From J038 sp036734085 (GTDB taxonomy: Bacteria > Chloroflexota > Anaerolineae > Aggregatilineales > Phototrophicaceae): a stretch of DNA of 64,000 bases. Shown piece after piece: positions 24,898 to 33,682 of this stretch; within the stretch, counting starts at the first letter, position 1; each line of letters begins with the position of its first letter. The stretch is from contig DAIMZF010000004.1 in NCBI GenBank assembly GCA_036734085.1, positions 17,026-81,025 of the forward strand, read 5' to 3'. The translations under genes and the position numbers were made by a program. Under the pieces are notes generated by a model. That model ran no database searches. It was not told the origin of the DNA and was given only the letters and a program-made list of their open reading frames with translations.

Positions 24898-27091
24898 AGA
24901 ACACCCGCTTTTCAAACACGTTACGTTGCAGTTGGGTCAAAATGAGGATGACGATAAACAGCACAATCGCCTGTGCCGCCGCCAGGCCGTAATTGGTCTG
25001 GTCGCGGAAGGTGTCGTAAATCACCAGCCCGGCGGTATCCAGCGTGCCCCCTGCGGAAGGTGTACGCATGACGAACAGCGTGTTAAACGCCTGGAATGTG
25101 CCGATGAAGCCCAACAACGACAGATAAAACGTGATGGGCGACAGCAACGGCAACGTAATATAACGGAACAAATGCCATTGGCTTGCGCCGTCCACTTTGG
25201 CCGCTTCGTACAGGTCATTGGGGATGCCACCCAAGCCCGCTAAAAAGATGATGGCGTTGTAGCCGGTATACGTCCACACGCCCAAAATAATCACAGATAC
25301 CAGCGCCATGCTCGGCCCCGCCATAAATCCGGTTAGCTCCGTGCCGAACACCACATTCAAAAACGGGCGCGACTCGTTCACCCAACGGTAAGTATCCGCG
25401 CCGATGGATGCCAGGAAGCTATTCATCAACGATGTCTGGCTCCCTGTGAAAATACGCTGGAAGACCACCGCCGCCGCGACTGCAGGCGTCACATAGGGGA
25501 TGAAGAAAATCATGCGGAAGGTTTGTTTACCCGCGATATTCTGGAACAGCACATAAGCCAGCAACAACCCCAGCCCAAGCTGTAACGGGATGCTCCCGAA
25601 GGCATAATAGACGGTAATTTCCAGCCCGCGCAGGAAGGTTCTATCGCGCCGGGCAAGGTTGCCTACCATCTCATTCCAGCCGAGTGAAATCACCGCGAAG
25701 CTGAGTGCCAGCAAAATGAGCGCGAACGCCCACCGCGCAAACATGCGGCGCGAATCCGGCTGGAAGGCGTCCGTCCACATGCGATAGGCAATCAACAGCA
25801 GGAGCAAGCCACTATAGAAGAAGACCAAAGACGACCACTGCACCGCGTTGAGCACTTCGCCCACCACCAGCAACCCTGCGTCTAAAAAGTCTTTGGCATA
25901 CAACGTGCCCGCCTCCCCGCGCAACCCGCGCAGGGCTAAAAACGTAAACACAATCAGCAAGGGGAAGACATAGCCGCGCATCCGCAAGGCGTCCGGCTCA
26001 TCCCCCAGCACATAAATGCTGAATGGCACACCCGCCAAGCCCAACACAACCAGCACAGCTAACGCGCTCAACAGCGCACCCACCCATGTAGGCGGCGCAC
26101 CGAAAAAGGTCATATACAGGCCGTACCCGGTGACTAACGTCAGGTTGCCCACGATGGCCAGCCCAATCACACGCAGGGAGAGCGATAATATGCGCTCGAT
26201 GCGGAGCGTTAACGGTGATGTCCGCAGGCGGTCGTTGTCCTGTATAAAGAACAGATATACCGCAAACAGTAACAGTAGGCCGATGTAAGCCGCGATGACC
26301 GCCTGTATAGAGAACGCCTGCAACAGCAGAACAACCCCCGCCAGCGCGACGATGCCCGCCACGCCCGCAAAAATCACCAGCGCACCGCCAATCAACACAC
26401 GGAAGACCCGCGTTATGGTTTGTTCGAGAGGCGTGGGCGGGGTAGCGACTGCGTCAATATCCAACAACACGGTTTTGGGCCTGGCGCTGACGTACCACAC
26501 CATGCCGATGATAGTCACGCCACCGATGAAGGCCAGCACAGGCGCATCGAACACCCCACCCTGCGCGGCAAGGTACAGGGCGGTAAATAAAACGAGCGCC
26601 ATCATGATGCGCCCGATAATGCCACTGATATTATTCCGTTTGTCGGTGAAGACACTCACCCACATCCAGTAGACGATGAACAAAGTGGAAAAGCCGATAA
26701 AAGCCGCGAATACACCGCCCCAATTGCCCAGAATGTTTAACTCGTACAGGCGCAAACATTGCCGCAGGACGCCTATCGGCCCGGTAGCTTCTTCAACGCC
26801 ACGCCCGATGGGTGTATCACACAGGAAGACACCACGACGGATAATCCATTGATGGATGCTCATATAAAGCGCGTAGCCAATAGGGAAAATGCCAAAGACA
26901 AAGATGAGGAGTAACGCCGGGCTGATGAAGATATAGCCCGTGATATTTTCGCGGACTTCGTTCCACTTGATGCGCGAGCCTAGTGGCATGTCTGCCACAG
27001 GGGTATCCAATGCTACGTCAGCCATCGGCGCGGCGGTTATTTCATTAAAATCGCTAGTGGTCAATGGACAATCCCTTGATAGCCACTTCAC
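24890..27091 (-). CDS. Sugar ABC transporter permease, MalF-like, with a large membrane insertion
   Basis: A 733-residue protein. The canonical first helix of the family (YIFISPALLLIFVFGIFPIG) is at about 50-70. The permease core resumes near residue 489 (ITVYYAFGSIPLQLGLG) and has the EAA loop EAAKVDGASQWHLFRYITLP. Between them about 390 residues hold roughly ten hydrophobic helices, so the insertion is larger than the transporter itself. I know no close parallel. No frameshift is needed to explain it. It is translated first in the operon. Confidence 0.9.
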   Translation of the reverse strand: MKWLSRDCPLTTSDFNEITAAPMADVALDTPVADMPLGSRIKWNEVRENITGYIFISPALLLIFVFGIFPIGYALYMSIHQWIIRRGVFLCDTPIGRGVEEATGPIGVLRQCLRLYELNILGNWGGVFAAFIGFSTLFIVYWMWVSVFTDKRNNISGIIGRIMMALVLFTALYLAAQGGVFDAPVLAFIGGVTIIGMVWYVSARPKTVLLDIDAVATPPTPLEQTITRVFRVLIGGALVIFAGVAGIVALAGVVLLLQAFSIQAVIAAYIGLLLLFAVYLFFIQDNDRLRTSPLTLRIERILSLSLRVIGLAIVGNLTLVTGYGLYMTFFGAPPTWVGALLSALAVLVVLGLAGVPFSIYVLGDEPDALRMRGYVFPLLIVFTFLALRGLRGEAGTLYAKDFLDAGLLVVGEVLNAVQWSSLVFFYSGLLLLLIAYRMWTDAFQPDSRRMFARWAFALILLALSFAVISLGWNEMVGNLARRDRTFLRGLEITVYYAFGSIPLQLGLGLLLAYVLFQNIAGKQTFRMIFFIPYVTPAVAAAVVFQRIFTGSQTSLMNSFLASIGADTYRWVNESRPFLNVVFGTELTGFMAGPSMALVSVIILGVWTYTGYNAIIFLAGLGGIPNDLYEAAKVDGASQWHLFRYITLPLLSPITFYLSLLGFIGTFQAFNTLFVMRTPSAGGTLDTAGLVIYDTFRDQTNYGLAAAQAIVLFIVILILTQLQRNVFEKRVFYG

Positions 27092-27206
27092 TCAATGAGG
27101 ATAATTGATTGGTTGGTTAATTGGGTTGATCGTGTAGGTTACAGCCAACGCCTAAGACTATACAGCACTTCATTTACTAAAATGATATGGTGCTGTTAAG
27201 GGTTGG

Positions 27207-27887
27207 TTAAATTAATGGGTCGGGTTGAAGTCGCGTCAGATGCTCTAAGCTGAGGTAGGTTAAATCCGGCACGGTAAGGTGCGCGTTATGGTTGCCCTGC
27301 CCCACCCCGACGGCGACTGTCCAGAACCCGGCGGAATTCGCGGTGGCGATGCTTTCCACCGAATCTTCTAAAATCACAGTATGGGCCACCCGTGCTTGCA
27401 GGTATCCCGCCACCCACAGGAAGACATCCGGCGCGGGCTTGGGGTTCGCTACACATTCCGGGCTACTGATGACATCAAAATAAGGGTGTAAATCCAGCTT
27501 TTGCAGGACGCTATGCGCGTTACGGCTGGCGGAAGCAACCGCCAGCTTTAGCCCAGCAGACCGCGCGGATTCAATCAAGTCCAGCACACCGGGCAGGCGG
27601 TCATCGGGCGTCATGCCTTCCAGCAAGGCCATATAATAGCGTTGTTTGCGTTGCAGGTAGTCTTGCCGTTGGGCGGGGGTGATAGGCAATCCGTTGAGGA
27701 ATCGCTCCAGGCTTTCCATGCGGTTCACACCGCGCAGGCGTTCGTTATCCACCCGGCTGAAAGGGATGTTTTCTTCGTCTGCCAGTTGTTGCCAGCTTTG
27801 ATAGTGGTATTCCGCAGAGGTCGCGGTAATCACACCATCCAGGTCAAAGATGAGTGCATCGAGCGGGATTAGTGGCGTGCGTACCAT
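27207..27887 (-). CDS. pgmB: Beta-phosphoglucomutase-like HAD hydrolase
   Basis: A 226-residue HAD protein. FDLDGVITATSAEYHYQSWQQ holds the nucleophile Asp and the Asp+2 acid, and LRGVNRMESLERFL is characteristic of beta-phosphoglucomutase. SVASASRN, a PKPAPDVFLW segment with the Lys, and VILEDSVESI complete the site. It would convert beta-glucose 1-phosphate to glucose 6-phosphate after phosphorolysis of maltose or trehalose. No phosphorylase gene is present in this window. It lies 115 bases upstream of the sugar permease on the same strand, and its start overlaps the preceding gene by 19 bases. Confidence 0.88.
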   Translation of the reverse strand: MVRTPLIPLDALIFDLDGVITATSAEYHYQSWQQLADEENIPFSRVDNERLRGVNRMESLERFLNGLPITPAQRQDYLQRKQRYYMALLEGMTPDDRLPGVLDLIESARSAGLKLAVASASRNAHSVLQKLDLHPYFDVISSPECVANPKPAPDVFLWVAGYLQARVAHTVILEDSVESIATANSAGFWTVAVGVGQGNHNAHLTVPDLTYLSLEHLTRLQPDPLI

Positions 27888-28300
27888 GATTGAATGTAGC
27901 TGGTTGCTTCTTCCATAGAATAGACAATGTGGCGTCTGCTGGCATCGGGCGTAATCAGCATGGTGATTTTCGCCATTTGCTCCTGGTAGTAATTGGTCAC
28001 GACAAGCGCAATGGGATATTTTTGGTTATCCAGGTGTTCTTGCAGTTGCAGGGTTTGCTCCGCAGAGGTGAATAAGTTCTCGCGTTTGAAGCGAACAACC
28101 TTGCGTAAGTCGAAGATCATGCCGCGCACGGGGCGCACGCCGATGACTTCGCGCATCTGGTCTACCCATTCGTTCAGGTTGCCGGATGCAGAAGCATCTA
28201 ACACACCGTAATAGGTGACAAACAACAGGTTGCGTTCAATGTCAAAATAAGCCGAGATGTTCTTGTTATCAAGTACAGGTATCGTTGCGGACATTTTCAA
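27869..28300 (-). CDS. Hypothetical protein, STAS/SpoIIAA-like fold
   Basis: A 143-residue soluble protein. It begins with paired strands (NISAYFDIERNLLFVTYYGVLD), then a helix (NEWVDQMREV) and a central strand RGMIFDLRKVVRF, and ends with SMEEATSYIQSWYARH. This order fits the SpoIIAA/STAS-like proteins found in many environmental bacteria. No phosphorylatable Ser motif is clear. It overlaps the pgmB gene by 19 bases, so the two may be translationally coupled. Confidence 0.75.
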   Translation of the reverse strand: MKMSATIPVLDNKNISAYFDIERNLLFVTYYGVLDASASGNLNEWVDQMREVIGVRPVRGMIFDLRKVVRFKRENLFTSAEQTLQLQEHLDNQKYPIALVVTNYYQEQMAKITMLITPDASRRHIVYSMEEATSYIQSWYARH

Positions 28301-28404
28301 ACCTTAAGCAAACATAACTATCGTTAAGTTTAAGCGCATATGACCAAACATGCAAGTAATGATTAGCGATTAAGCCCGTGCCCACTCATCCCCCCTGACA
28401 CACG

Positions 28405-28896
28405 CTACCAGCCCCAGGTGCCCGCCCCGCCCTTAAACGGCCCCACAACATCGGAGGTAATCCACCCACCGTAGAAGTCGCCCGCCTGCGCTTGCACCTG
28501 CTCCCCCGCCACGATGCAAGTATCCATCTTGCCTGCATAAAAGCTGAGGTAGCCCGTGATGGGCTTAAAGGCGTCGGTGGGGGTGGCATAACTCCATGCG
28601 GCGTTTTCAACGGATTTTTCGCCGACGGTGATTGTCCAATAGGCGGCTGTGCCTTTGTATTCGCACATCGTCCGGTGGCGGGTAGCGGCGAAGTACTGCA
28701 TTTGAATATCCGCCTGCGGGATGTAATATGCGGGCGGATGGCTGGTTTCCAGCACGCGGTAAGCGTTGACGCTATCGACAATCTTTACATCATTGAAGAT
28801 AACCTCAATGCGCTTTTCGGTTTTTTCCAGCTTGGGCGGGCGCGGGTAGTCCCACACGGATTCCTGGCCGGGTTGCGGCGGGATGCGCTGAATCAT
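28405..28896 (-). CDS. DUF427 family protein
   Basis: A 163-residue protein of the DUF427 family (sometimes labelled nucleotidyltransferase family 9 without proof). Conserved parts are KRIEVIFNDVKIVDSVNAYRVLE, PPAYYIPQADIQM, CEYKGTAAYW and AWSYATPTDAFKPITGYLSFY. The biochemical role is unknown. The start at 28896 has GGAG 8 bases before it; the ATG at 28914 would bury that site inside the gene. It is divergent from the phosphatase gene at 29067. Confidence 0.93.
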   Translation of the reverse strand: MIQRIPPQPGQESVWDYPRPPKLEKTEKRIEVIFNDVKIVDSVNAYRVLETSHPPAYYIPQADIQMQYFAATRHRTMCEYKGTAAYWTITVGEKSVENAAWSYATPTDAFKPITGYLSFYAGKMDTCIVAGEQVQAQAGDFYGGWITSDVVGPFKGGAGTWGW

Positions 28897-29066
28897 GTTT
28901 ATCACTCCATACAATCCGTAATTAACAACCAGAGGTTATGCTTTTATGCATCTTCCAGCATCTACCTTAGCCTTGCCTGAACAAACCATAACCGATAGCG
29001 AATAGCTGATAGGCCGTAGCTATGATAAAATGCGCTTGTTTTTGACCATGTAACCAAAGTTAACCG

Positions 29067-29657
29067 ATGAAAAACCCGATTAGCTTCATCCCAAAGGCTT
29101 ATAACATCCTGTCGCGCCGCATCCGCCATCAAGGGCTGAGGATTACGCTTATCTGGGCTTATGGGCGCGGTTTATCCAAGCTGACGGGCGTACCAACCTT
29201 GCAACACAGCCGCGTCACGCCGCAGTTGTATGTCGGCCCGCAGTACAACGCACGCGGCAAAGCACATCTACAGGCACATGGCCTGACGCACGGCGTTAAC
29301 CTGCGGCTGGAATTCGACGATGCCGCGCACGACCTCGCCCTGCCCCATTATTGCTACTTGCCGACTATAGACGATGACGCCCCCTCATTGGAGCATCTGC
29401 GGGAAGGCATGGCATTTATACGGCAGGCCATCGCGGAGGGCGGACGGGTATACATTCACTGTGCGGGGGGCGTAGGCCGTGCGCCGACGTTGGCCGCCGC
29501 CTACCTGATGAGTACCGGCCTATCGTTGGAAGAAAGCCTGACGGCCATTCGTAAAGTGCGTCCCTTCATCTATATAATGCCCGCGCAGATGGCGCAACTC
29601 CACACACTAGAGGCGGAATTATTAAACGAGGTGCCGGATAATGCGTCGGTTGTTTAA
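29067..29657 (+). CDS. Dual-specificity protein phosphatase-like
   Basis: A 196-residue Cys-based phosphatase. The P-loop is VYIHCAGGVGRAPT, with Cys132 and Arg138, and an Asp in TIDDDAPS is the probable general acid. The first 45 residues are basic and hydrophobic (RRIRHQGLRITLIWAYGRG) and may bind membrane lipids. The sequence recalls PTPMT1- and KIM-type DSPs, so a lipid phosphate or a phosphoprotein substrate is possible. The 3' end overlaps the next gene by 17 bases, indicating a single transcript. Confidence 0.92.
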   Translation: MKNPISFIPKAYNILSRRIRHQGLRITLIWAYGRGLSKLTGVPTLQHSRVTPQLYVGPQYNARGKAHLQAHGLTHGVNLRLEFDDAAHDLALPHYCYLPTIDDDAPSLEHLREGMAFIRQAIAEGGRVYIHCAGGVGRAPTLAAAYLMSTGLSLEESLTAIRKVRPFIYIMPAQMAQLHTLEAELLNEVPDNASVV

Positions 29658-30252
29658 GCCCATAGCGCACAGCCTTAAACGCAACGGTCACGCATCCGCG
29701 CCGGTGGTGGTGGTATCTGGCTTGCCGCGCAGTGGAACGTCGCTGATGATGCAGATGCTCCAGGCAGGCGGCGTGCCCCTGCTGGTGGATGGCAAGCGGC
29801 TGGCGGACGAGAACAACCCCAAAGGCTATTACGAGTACGAACCCGTCAAGCGCATGGCGCAGGCGGGCGCAGGTTGGATGGGGCAAGCGGCGGGCAAAGC
29901 GGTTAAAATTGTGTCGCCGTTGTTGTTGTATCTGCCGCCGGATTATACCTACCGCGTGATTTTTATGGTGCGCCCATTAGCGGAGGTCATCGCGTCGCAA
30001 GCGCGGATGATGGCTCCGGCGGTGCTTGACCACGCCAAAGCAGAGTCGGAATATGCGGCACATTTGGATAAAATCCGGGCATGGCTGGCGACACAGGCAA
30101 ACATCCACACGCTGGAAGTCGCGCATCACGACGCGATACTATGCCCACAAAAGGCCGCCGGGTGTGTGGCGGATTTTCTGCCCGATTGGAGGCTGGACAC
30201 GGACGCGATGCGCCGTGTTATCGAACCGAACCTATACCGCAACAGAGGATAA
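29641..30252 (+). CDS. Sulfotransferase-like P-loop protein
   Basis: A 203-residue protein with VVVVSGLPRSGTSLMMQMLQ, the 5'-phosphosulfate-binding loop of PAPS sulfotransferases, then NPKGYYEYEPVKRM and YRVIFMVRPLAEVIASQARMM, with the Arg and Ser positions that bind the 3'-phosphate. It is short for the family (about 250-300), so the acceptor side is minimal. It could transfer sulfate to a glycan, or use another P-loop chemistry. It is embedded between the phosphatase and FkbM genes. Confidence 0.85.
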   Translation: MRRLFKPIAHSLKRNGHASAPVVVVSGLPRSGTSLMMQMLQAGGVPLLVDGKRLADENNPKGYYEYEPVKRMAQAGAGWMGQAAGKAVKIVSPLLLYLPPDYTYRVIFMVRPLAEVIASQARMMAPAVLDHAKAESEYAAHLDKIRAWLATQANIHTLEVAHHDAILCPQKAAGCVADFLPDWRLDTDAMRRVIEPNLYRNRG

Positions 30253-30260
30253 AAACCCGC

Positions 30261-31181
30261 ATGAGCCTAGTCTTTGATTCCGGCCTGAGCATCTACCGCA
30301 AGACCCTAAAGCGCATCCGCCCTATACACGCCGGGCTACATTGGGCGATTACCCGCGCCATCCTCCCTGTGATGCAACGGGCGCAGAACTTCCACACCAT
30401 GCCGGATGACCCACTGTGGTTTCGGCTGGAACTGTTGACAGGCCGCCACGAGCAGGAAACCGTGCAACAGGTGGCAGGGTTGGTCAAGCCGGGCATGGTG
30501 GTGTTGGATGTGGGGGCGCATGTGGGGTATTATGCGCGGCGTTTTGCGCGTTTGGTGGGGGAAGGCGGGCGCGTCGTCTCCTTCGAGCCACATCCGCACA
30601 CCGTCCAAACGCTGACGCGCAACGTCAGCGCATGGCAAAATGTCACCGTCGCACAAGTCGCGGTGGCCGACCGTGAAGGCACGGCGGAGTTATACGATTA
30701 TTTGATGATGTCCGCTAGTGGGTCGCTGCACTATGATGAAAGCCTGCGCGATTTGCAGAAGTCACAGGCGGGCAAAGACGACATCGCGCCCCGTCTGGCG
30801 GCGGATATGCCCGTAGAGAAGTTCACCGTCCGCACGACAACCATTGACCAATATCTGCAAGAACTGGGTATCGGGCGGGTGGATGTGGTGAAGATGGATA
30901 TTGAAGGCGCGGAGATGGCCGCCCTGCGCGGGATGGCTGGCATCATGGCCGCGTCGCCGGGGTTAGCCCTCATCATGGAATACAACCCGCAGGCGCTCAG
31001 TGCGTCCGGCATTGATCCGGTGCAGGCCATCGCAGATGTGCTGGCGATGGGCTTTAGCCGGGTGTGCATCATCGAGAAGAACGGGAGCCTGACCGACTTA
31101 ACCGGGCAGACGCCGCTCATCCAGGCGCGTGCGGAGGCACTGATGGCACACATGGACGTGGTTAATCTGCTGTTTCAGTAA
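30261..31181 (+). CDS. FkbM family methyltransferase
   Basis: A 306-residue protein with a SAM-binding Rossmann fold: VLDVGAHVGYYARRFARL, VSFEPHPHTVQTL and VDVVKMDIEGAEMAALRGM, the usual FkbM series. The N-terminal 70 residues form a basic helical lead. The family O-methylates glycans, lipids and polyketides, and often sits beside glycosyltransferases. The ATG at 30261 follows the upstream stop after 8 bases with GAGGAT before it. A longer frame from 30081 overlaps the sulfotransferase gene and is not used. Confidence 0.92.
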   Translation: MSLVFDSGLSIYRKTLKRIRPIHAGLHWAITRAILPVMQRAQNFHTMPDDPLWFRLELLTGRHEQETVQQVAGLVKPGMVVLDVGAHVGYYARRFARLVGEGGRVVSFEPHPHTVQTLTRNVSAWQNVTVAQVAVADREGTAELYDYLMMSASGSLHYDESLRDLQKSQAGKDDIAPRLAADMPVEKFTVRTTTIDQYLQELGIGRVDVVKMDIEGAEMAALRGMAGIMAASPGLALIMEYNPQALSASGIDPVQAIADVLAMGFSRVCIIEKNGSLTDLTGQTPLIQARAEALMAHMDVVNLLFQ

Positions 31182-31215
31182 ACAATCAACAATATCACGG
31201 GATAAGGATACTTAA

Positions 31216-31959
31216 ATGACCGTTGAAAATGATCGTGATTTAATCGGCTTGATGACCATTGGCAAAATTTGTGCGGAAACCATGTACCTCATGGCCGAAC
31301 ACCTCAAGCCCGGAATCACTACCAAAGAACTGGACGAAATCGGCGCGGCCTACCTGAAGAAGAAGGGCGCAAATTCCGCGCCGATTTTAGCCTACAACTT
31401 TCCCGGCCACACCTGCATCAGCATCAACGATGAAGCCGCGCATGGTATTCCCGGTGAGCGCGTGGTACAGCCCGGCGACGTGGTAAACATTGATGTTTCC
31501 GCAGAGAAAGATGGCTATTGGGGCGACACCGGGCGGAGCTTCCCCGTGCCACCCGTCGCGCCGAAGATACAGGCGCTTGTGGACGCCACCCAGCAAGCAC
31601 TGGAAATTGCCATTGAGACAGCGCGGGCAGGCGTACAAATTTCCGAGATTGGGCGGCTGGTAGAAGGCTTCGCGCATAAAAACGGCTACGAAGTGATTGA
31701 GGAACTCGGCGGGCATGGCGTCGGGCGTGGCATCCACGAGCGCCCCTCTGTGCCGTTTCATCATAACCGACGTGCGCGGCAACGCCTGACGGAAGGCATG
31801 GTGATTACGCTGGAACCCTTCTTGACTTACGGCGAGCGCCACATCAAGACAATGGCGGATGGCTGGACGTTGAAGACCAAAGGCGGCGGGTTGGCCGCGC
31901 AATTTGAGCATACGGTCGTCATCACCAAGCAACGCCCGCTTTTAATGACCGCCCTTTAG
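31216..31959 (+). CDS. map: Methionine aminopeptidase, type I
   Basis: A 247-residue cytoplasmic enzyme that removes the initiator Met. The metal-binding residues are visible in order: NIDVSAEKDGYWGDTGRSF (two Asp), GHGVGRGIHERPSVP (His), ITLEPFLTYG (Glu) and QFEHTVVIT (Glu). The length is typical for type I. AAGGAT precedes the ATG. It sits between the FkbM and rfbC genes on the same strand. A housekeeping copy or one of several paralogues cannot be told from this window. Confidence 0.95.
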   Translation: MTVENDRDLIGLMTIGKICAETMYLMAEHLKPGITTKELDEIGAAYLKKKGANSAPILAYNFPGHTCISINDEAAHGIPGERVVQPGDVVNIDVSAEKDGYWGDTGRSFPVPPVAPKIQALVDATQQALEIAIETARAGVQISEIGRLVEGFAHKNGYEVIEELGGHGVGRGIHERPSVPFHHNRRARQRLTEGMVITLEPFLTYGERHIKTMADGWTLKTKGGGLAAQFEHTVVITKQRPLLMTAL

Positions 31960-32006
31960 CCTACCCAGAGACTCGTTGAAGCAACGACACAACAAAAGGA
32001 CATTCT

Positions 32007-32549
32007 ATGCAGTTTGAAGCCCTGGACTTTGACGGCGTATATTGCATCACGCCGCCCGTGTTCCACGACGAACGCGGCGCGTTTACCGTGCCTTACCAAA
32101 AGCAAGCCTTCGCCCAACACGGCCTTGTCACGGATTGGGTGCAGGATAATCAATCGTATTCCGTGCAGGGGGTGTTGCGCGGGTTTCACTTCCAGCTACC
32201 GCCCTATACAGAGACCAAGCTCGTGCGCGTGTTGCACGGCGCAATCCTGGATGTCATCGTGGATTTACGCCGCGCTTCCGCCACTTACGGCCAACACCTT
32301 GCGCTGGAGATGAGCGCGGAAAACAGCAAGATGCTGTACATCCCGCGTGGCTTCGCGCACGCCTTCTGTGTATTAAGCGCCGGCGCCAGCGTGCAGTACA
32401 AGGTGGATAACGACTACACGCCCCACGCCGCCGCCGGTCTCATCTGGGATGACCCGACCATAGGCTTTGACTGGCCGATTAGCACGCCGATTTTGTCCGA
32501 AAAAGACCAGCAATTACCGCGCTTCGCGCAGTTCGACTCGCCCTTTTAG
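32007..32549 (+). CDS. rfbC: dTDP-4-dehydrorhamnose 3,5-epimerase (RfbC/RmlC)
   Basis: A 180-residue cupin enzyme of dTDP-L-rhamnose synthesis. FHDERGAFTVPYQKQAF, VLRGFHFQ (catalytic His region), LDVIVDLRRASATYG, LYIPRGFAHAFCVLS and IGFDWPI are all characteristic. The rfbA, rfbB and rfbD partners are not adjacent. AAAGGAC sits before the ATG. Its 3' end overlaps the opposite EamA gene by 36 bases. Confidence 0.95.
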   Translation: MQFEALDFDGVYCITPPVFHDERGAFTVPYQKQAFAQHGLVTDWVQDNQSYSVQGVLRGFHFQLPPYTETKLVRVLHGAILDVIVDLRRASATYGQHLALEMSAENSKMLYIPRGFAHAFCVLSAGASVQYKVDNDYTPHAAAGLIWDDPTIGFDWPISTPILSEKDQQLPRFAQFDSPF

Positions 32550-33440
32550 CGGTTTGCGATGCGGCATCACCTGCACCATCAGGATGCCGCAAAACGCAAT
32601 CAATAGCGCGATGATGGCCTGCAACGTCAGCGCCTCGCCCAGGAACAACCACGCCAGTACCGCGATATAAATAATCATCATGTTATTGATGACGCTGGAT
32701 TCAACGGCGGGCAAAGTCCGCAATGTGCTATTCCACACGGTGAAGGTAAAGGCGGTATGCACCACCGCCAGCCACACCACAATCAGCAGGCTTTGTCCAT
32801 CCAGCGCCGGGAATGGCTCCGTCAGCAAGCCCGCCACCAGCAACAATGCAGAGCCGACGCCCATGCTTACCGTCGTAATCAGCATCGGGCTGATGTTGGC
32901 CGCCTGATTCACATCCCGCGCAAACACATTAGCTACCGCATTGGCAACCACGCATAACGCGCCAATCAACACGCCGATGATGGGCAAATCCACCCCTTCA
33001 AACGGCGCAAAGTAAAGCAGAACGCCCATCACAAAGATGCCAATGCCCACCAGTTGCATCATGCTGGGGCGTTCCTGTAGCCAGTAGAAGCCAATCACCA
33101 CCACCACCAACGGGATAAAATTGAGGAATAAGCTGAGTGTAACCGCCGGAAGGTAGATGAGCGCGGCGAACTGTGCGCCCTGCGCCACCGCGTACAACAC
33201 AATGCCCATCGCCGCCAGCCGCGCAAAGCCGCGCCGCCCCAATGCACGGAATTCCACGCGCACCGATGGCGATGATGAACTTAACGCCAGCAAGCACAAA
33301 AACGCCAGAAAATAACGCAGGCCAGCAAAGGTTAGCGGCGGCATATCTTCCAGGCCGATTTTGATAAGCACCCACGAGAATGACCATATCAACGTGACGA
33401 ACGACGCCAATAGAATAGCAATAATGCGCGGAGAAAACAC
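32514..33440 (-). CDS. EamA/DMT family transporter
   Basis: Ten predicted membrane helices arranged as two EamA repeats (from ASFVTLIWSFSWVLIKIGLEDMPP and from IIGVLIGALCVVANAVANVFARD). The drug/metabolite transporter superfamily exports metabolites or amino acids. The substrate is unknown. The GTG at 33440 with AAAGGT 6 bases before it is preferred over a TTG at 33470. Confidence 0.92.
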   Translation of the reverse strand: MFSPRIIAILLASFVTLIWSFSWVLIKIGLEDMPPLTFAGLRYFLAFLCLLALSSSSPSVRVEFRALGRRGFARLAAMGIVLYAVAQGAQFAALIYLPAVTLSLFLNFIPLVVVVIGFYWLQERPSMMQLVGIGIFVMGVLLYFAPFEGVDLPIIGVLIGALCVVANAVANVFARDVNQAANISPMLITTVSMGVGSALLLVAGLLTEPFPALDGQSLLIVVWLAVVHTAFTFTVWNSTLRTLPAVESSVINNMMIIYIAVLAWLFLGEALTLQAIIALLIAFCGILMVQVMPHRKPLKGRVELREAR

Positions 33441-33682
33441 AAGACAACCTTTCGGGATAACCGTAAGCAAGCGATAGGCGTATAAAAGCCTACCTCAACC
33501 TACCCCCTCTGGTCTTTTATCCCTTTAGGTGGACATGTCTTTGCATGGCGTGGCGCTCGGTCGCAGACCTAACTGTATAGCGGAACCCTAGCCACCTGAT
33601 TGAAGTATATTCTAATCTAGCAGAACGGTCATAAATGGGCAACAATCCAATAAAGACCACACATAACAGGAGGGCAAAATTT

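Noticed and set aside
30081..30260. N-terminal extension of the FkbM protein
   Set aside because: It lies inside the sulfotransferase-like gene in another frame; the ATG at 30261 has its own ribosome-binding site.
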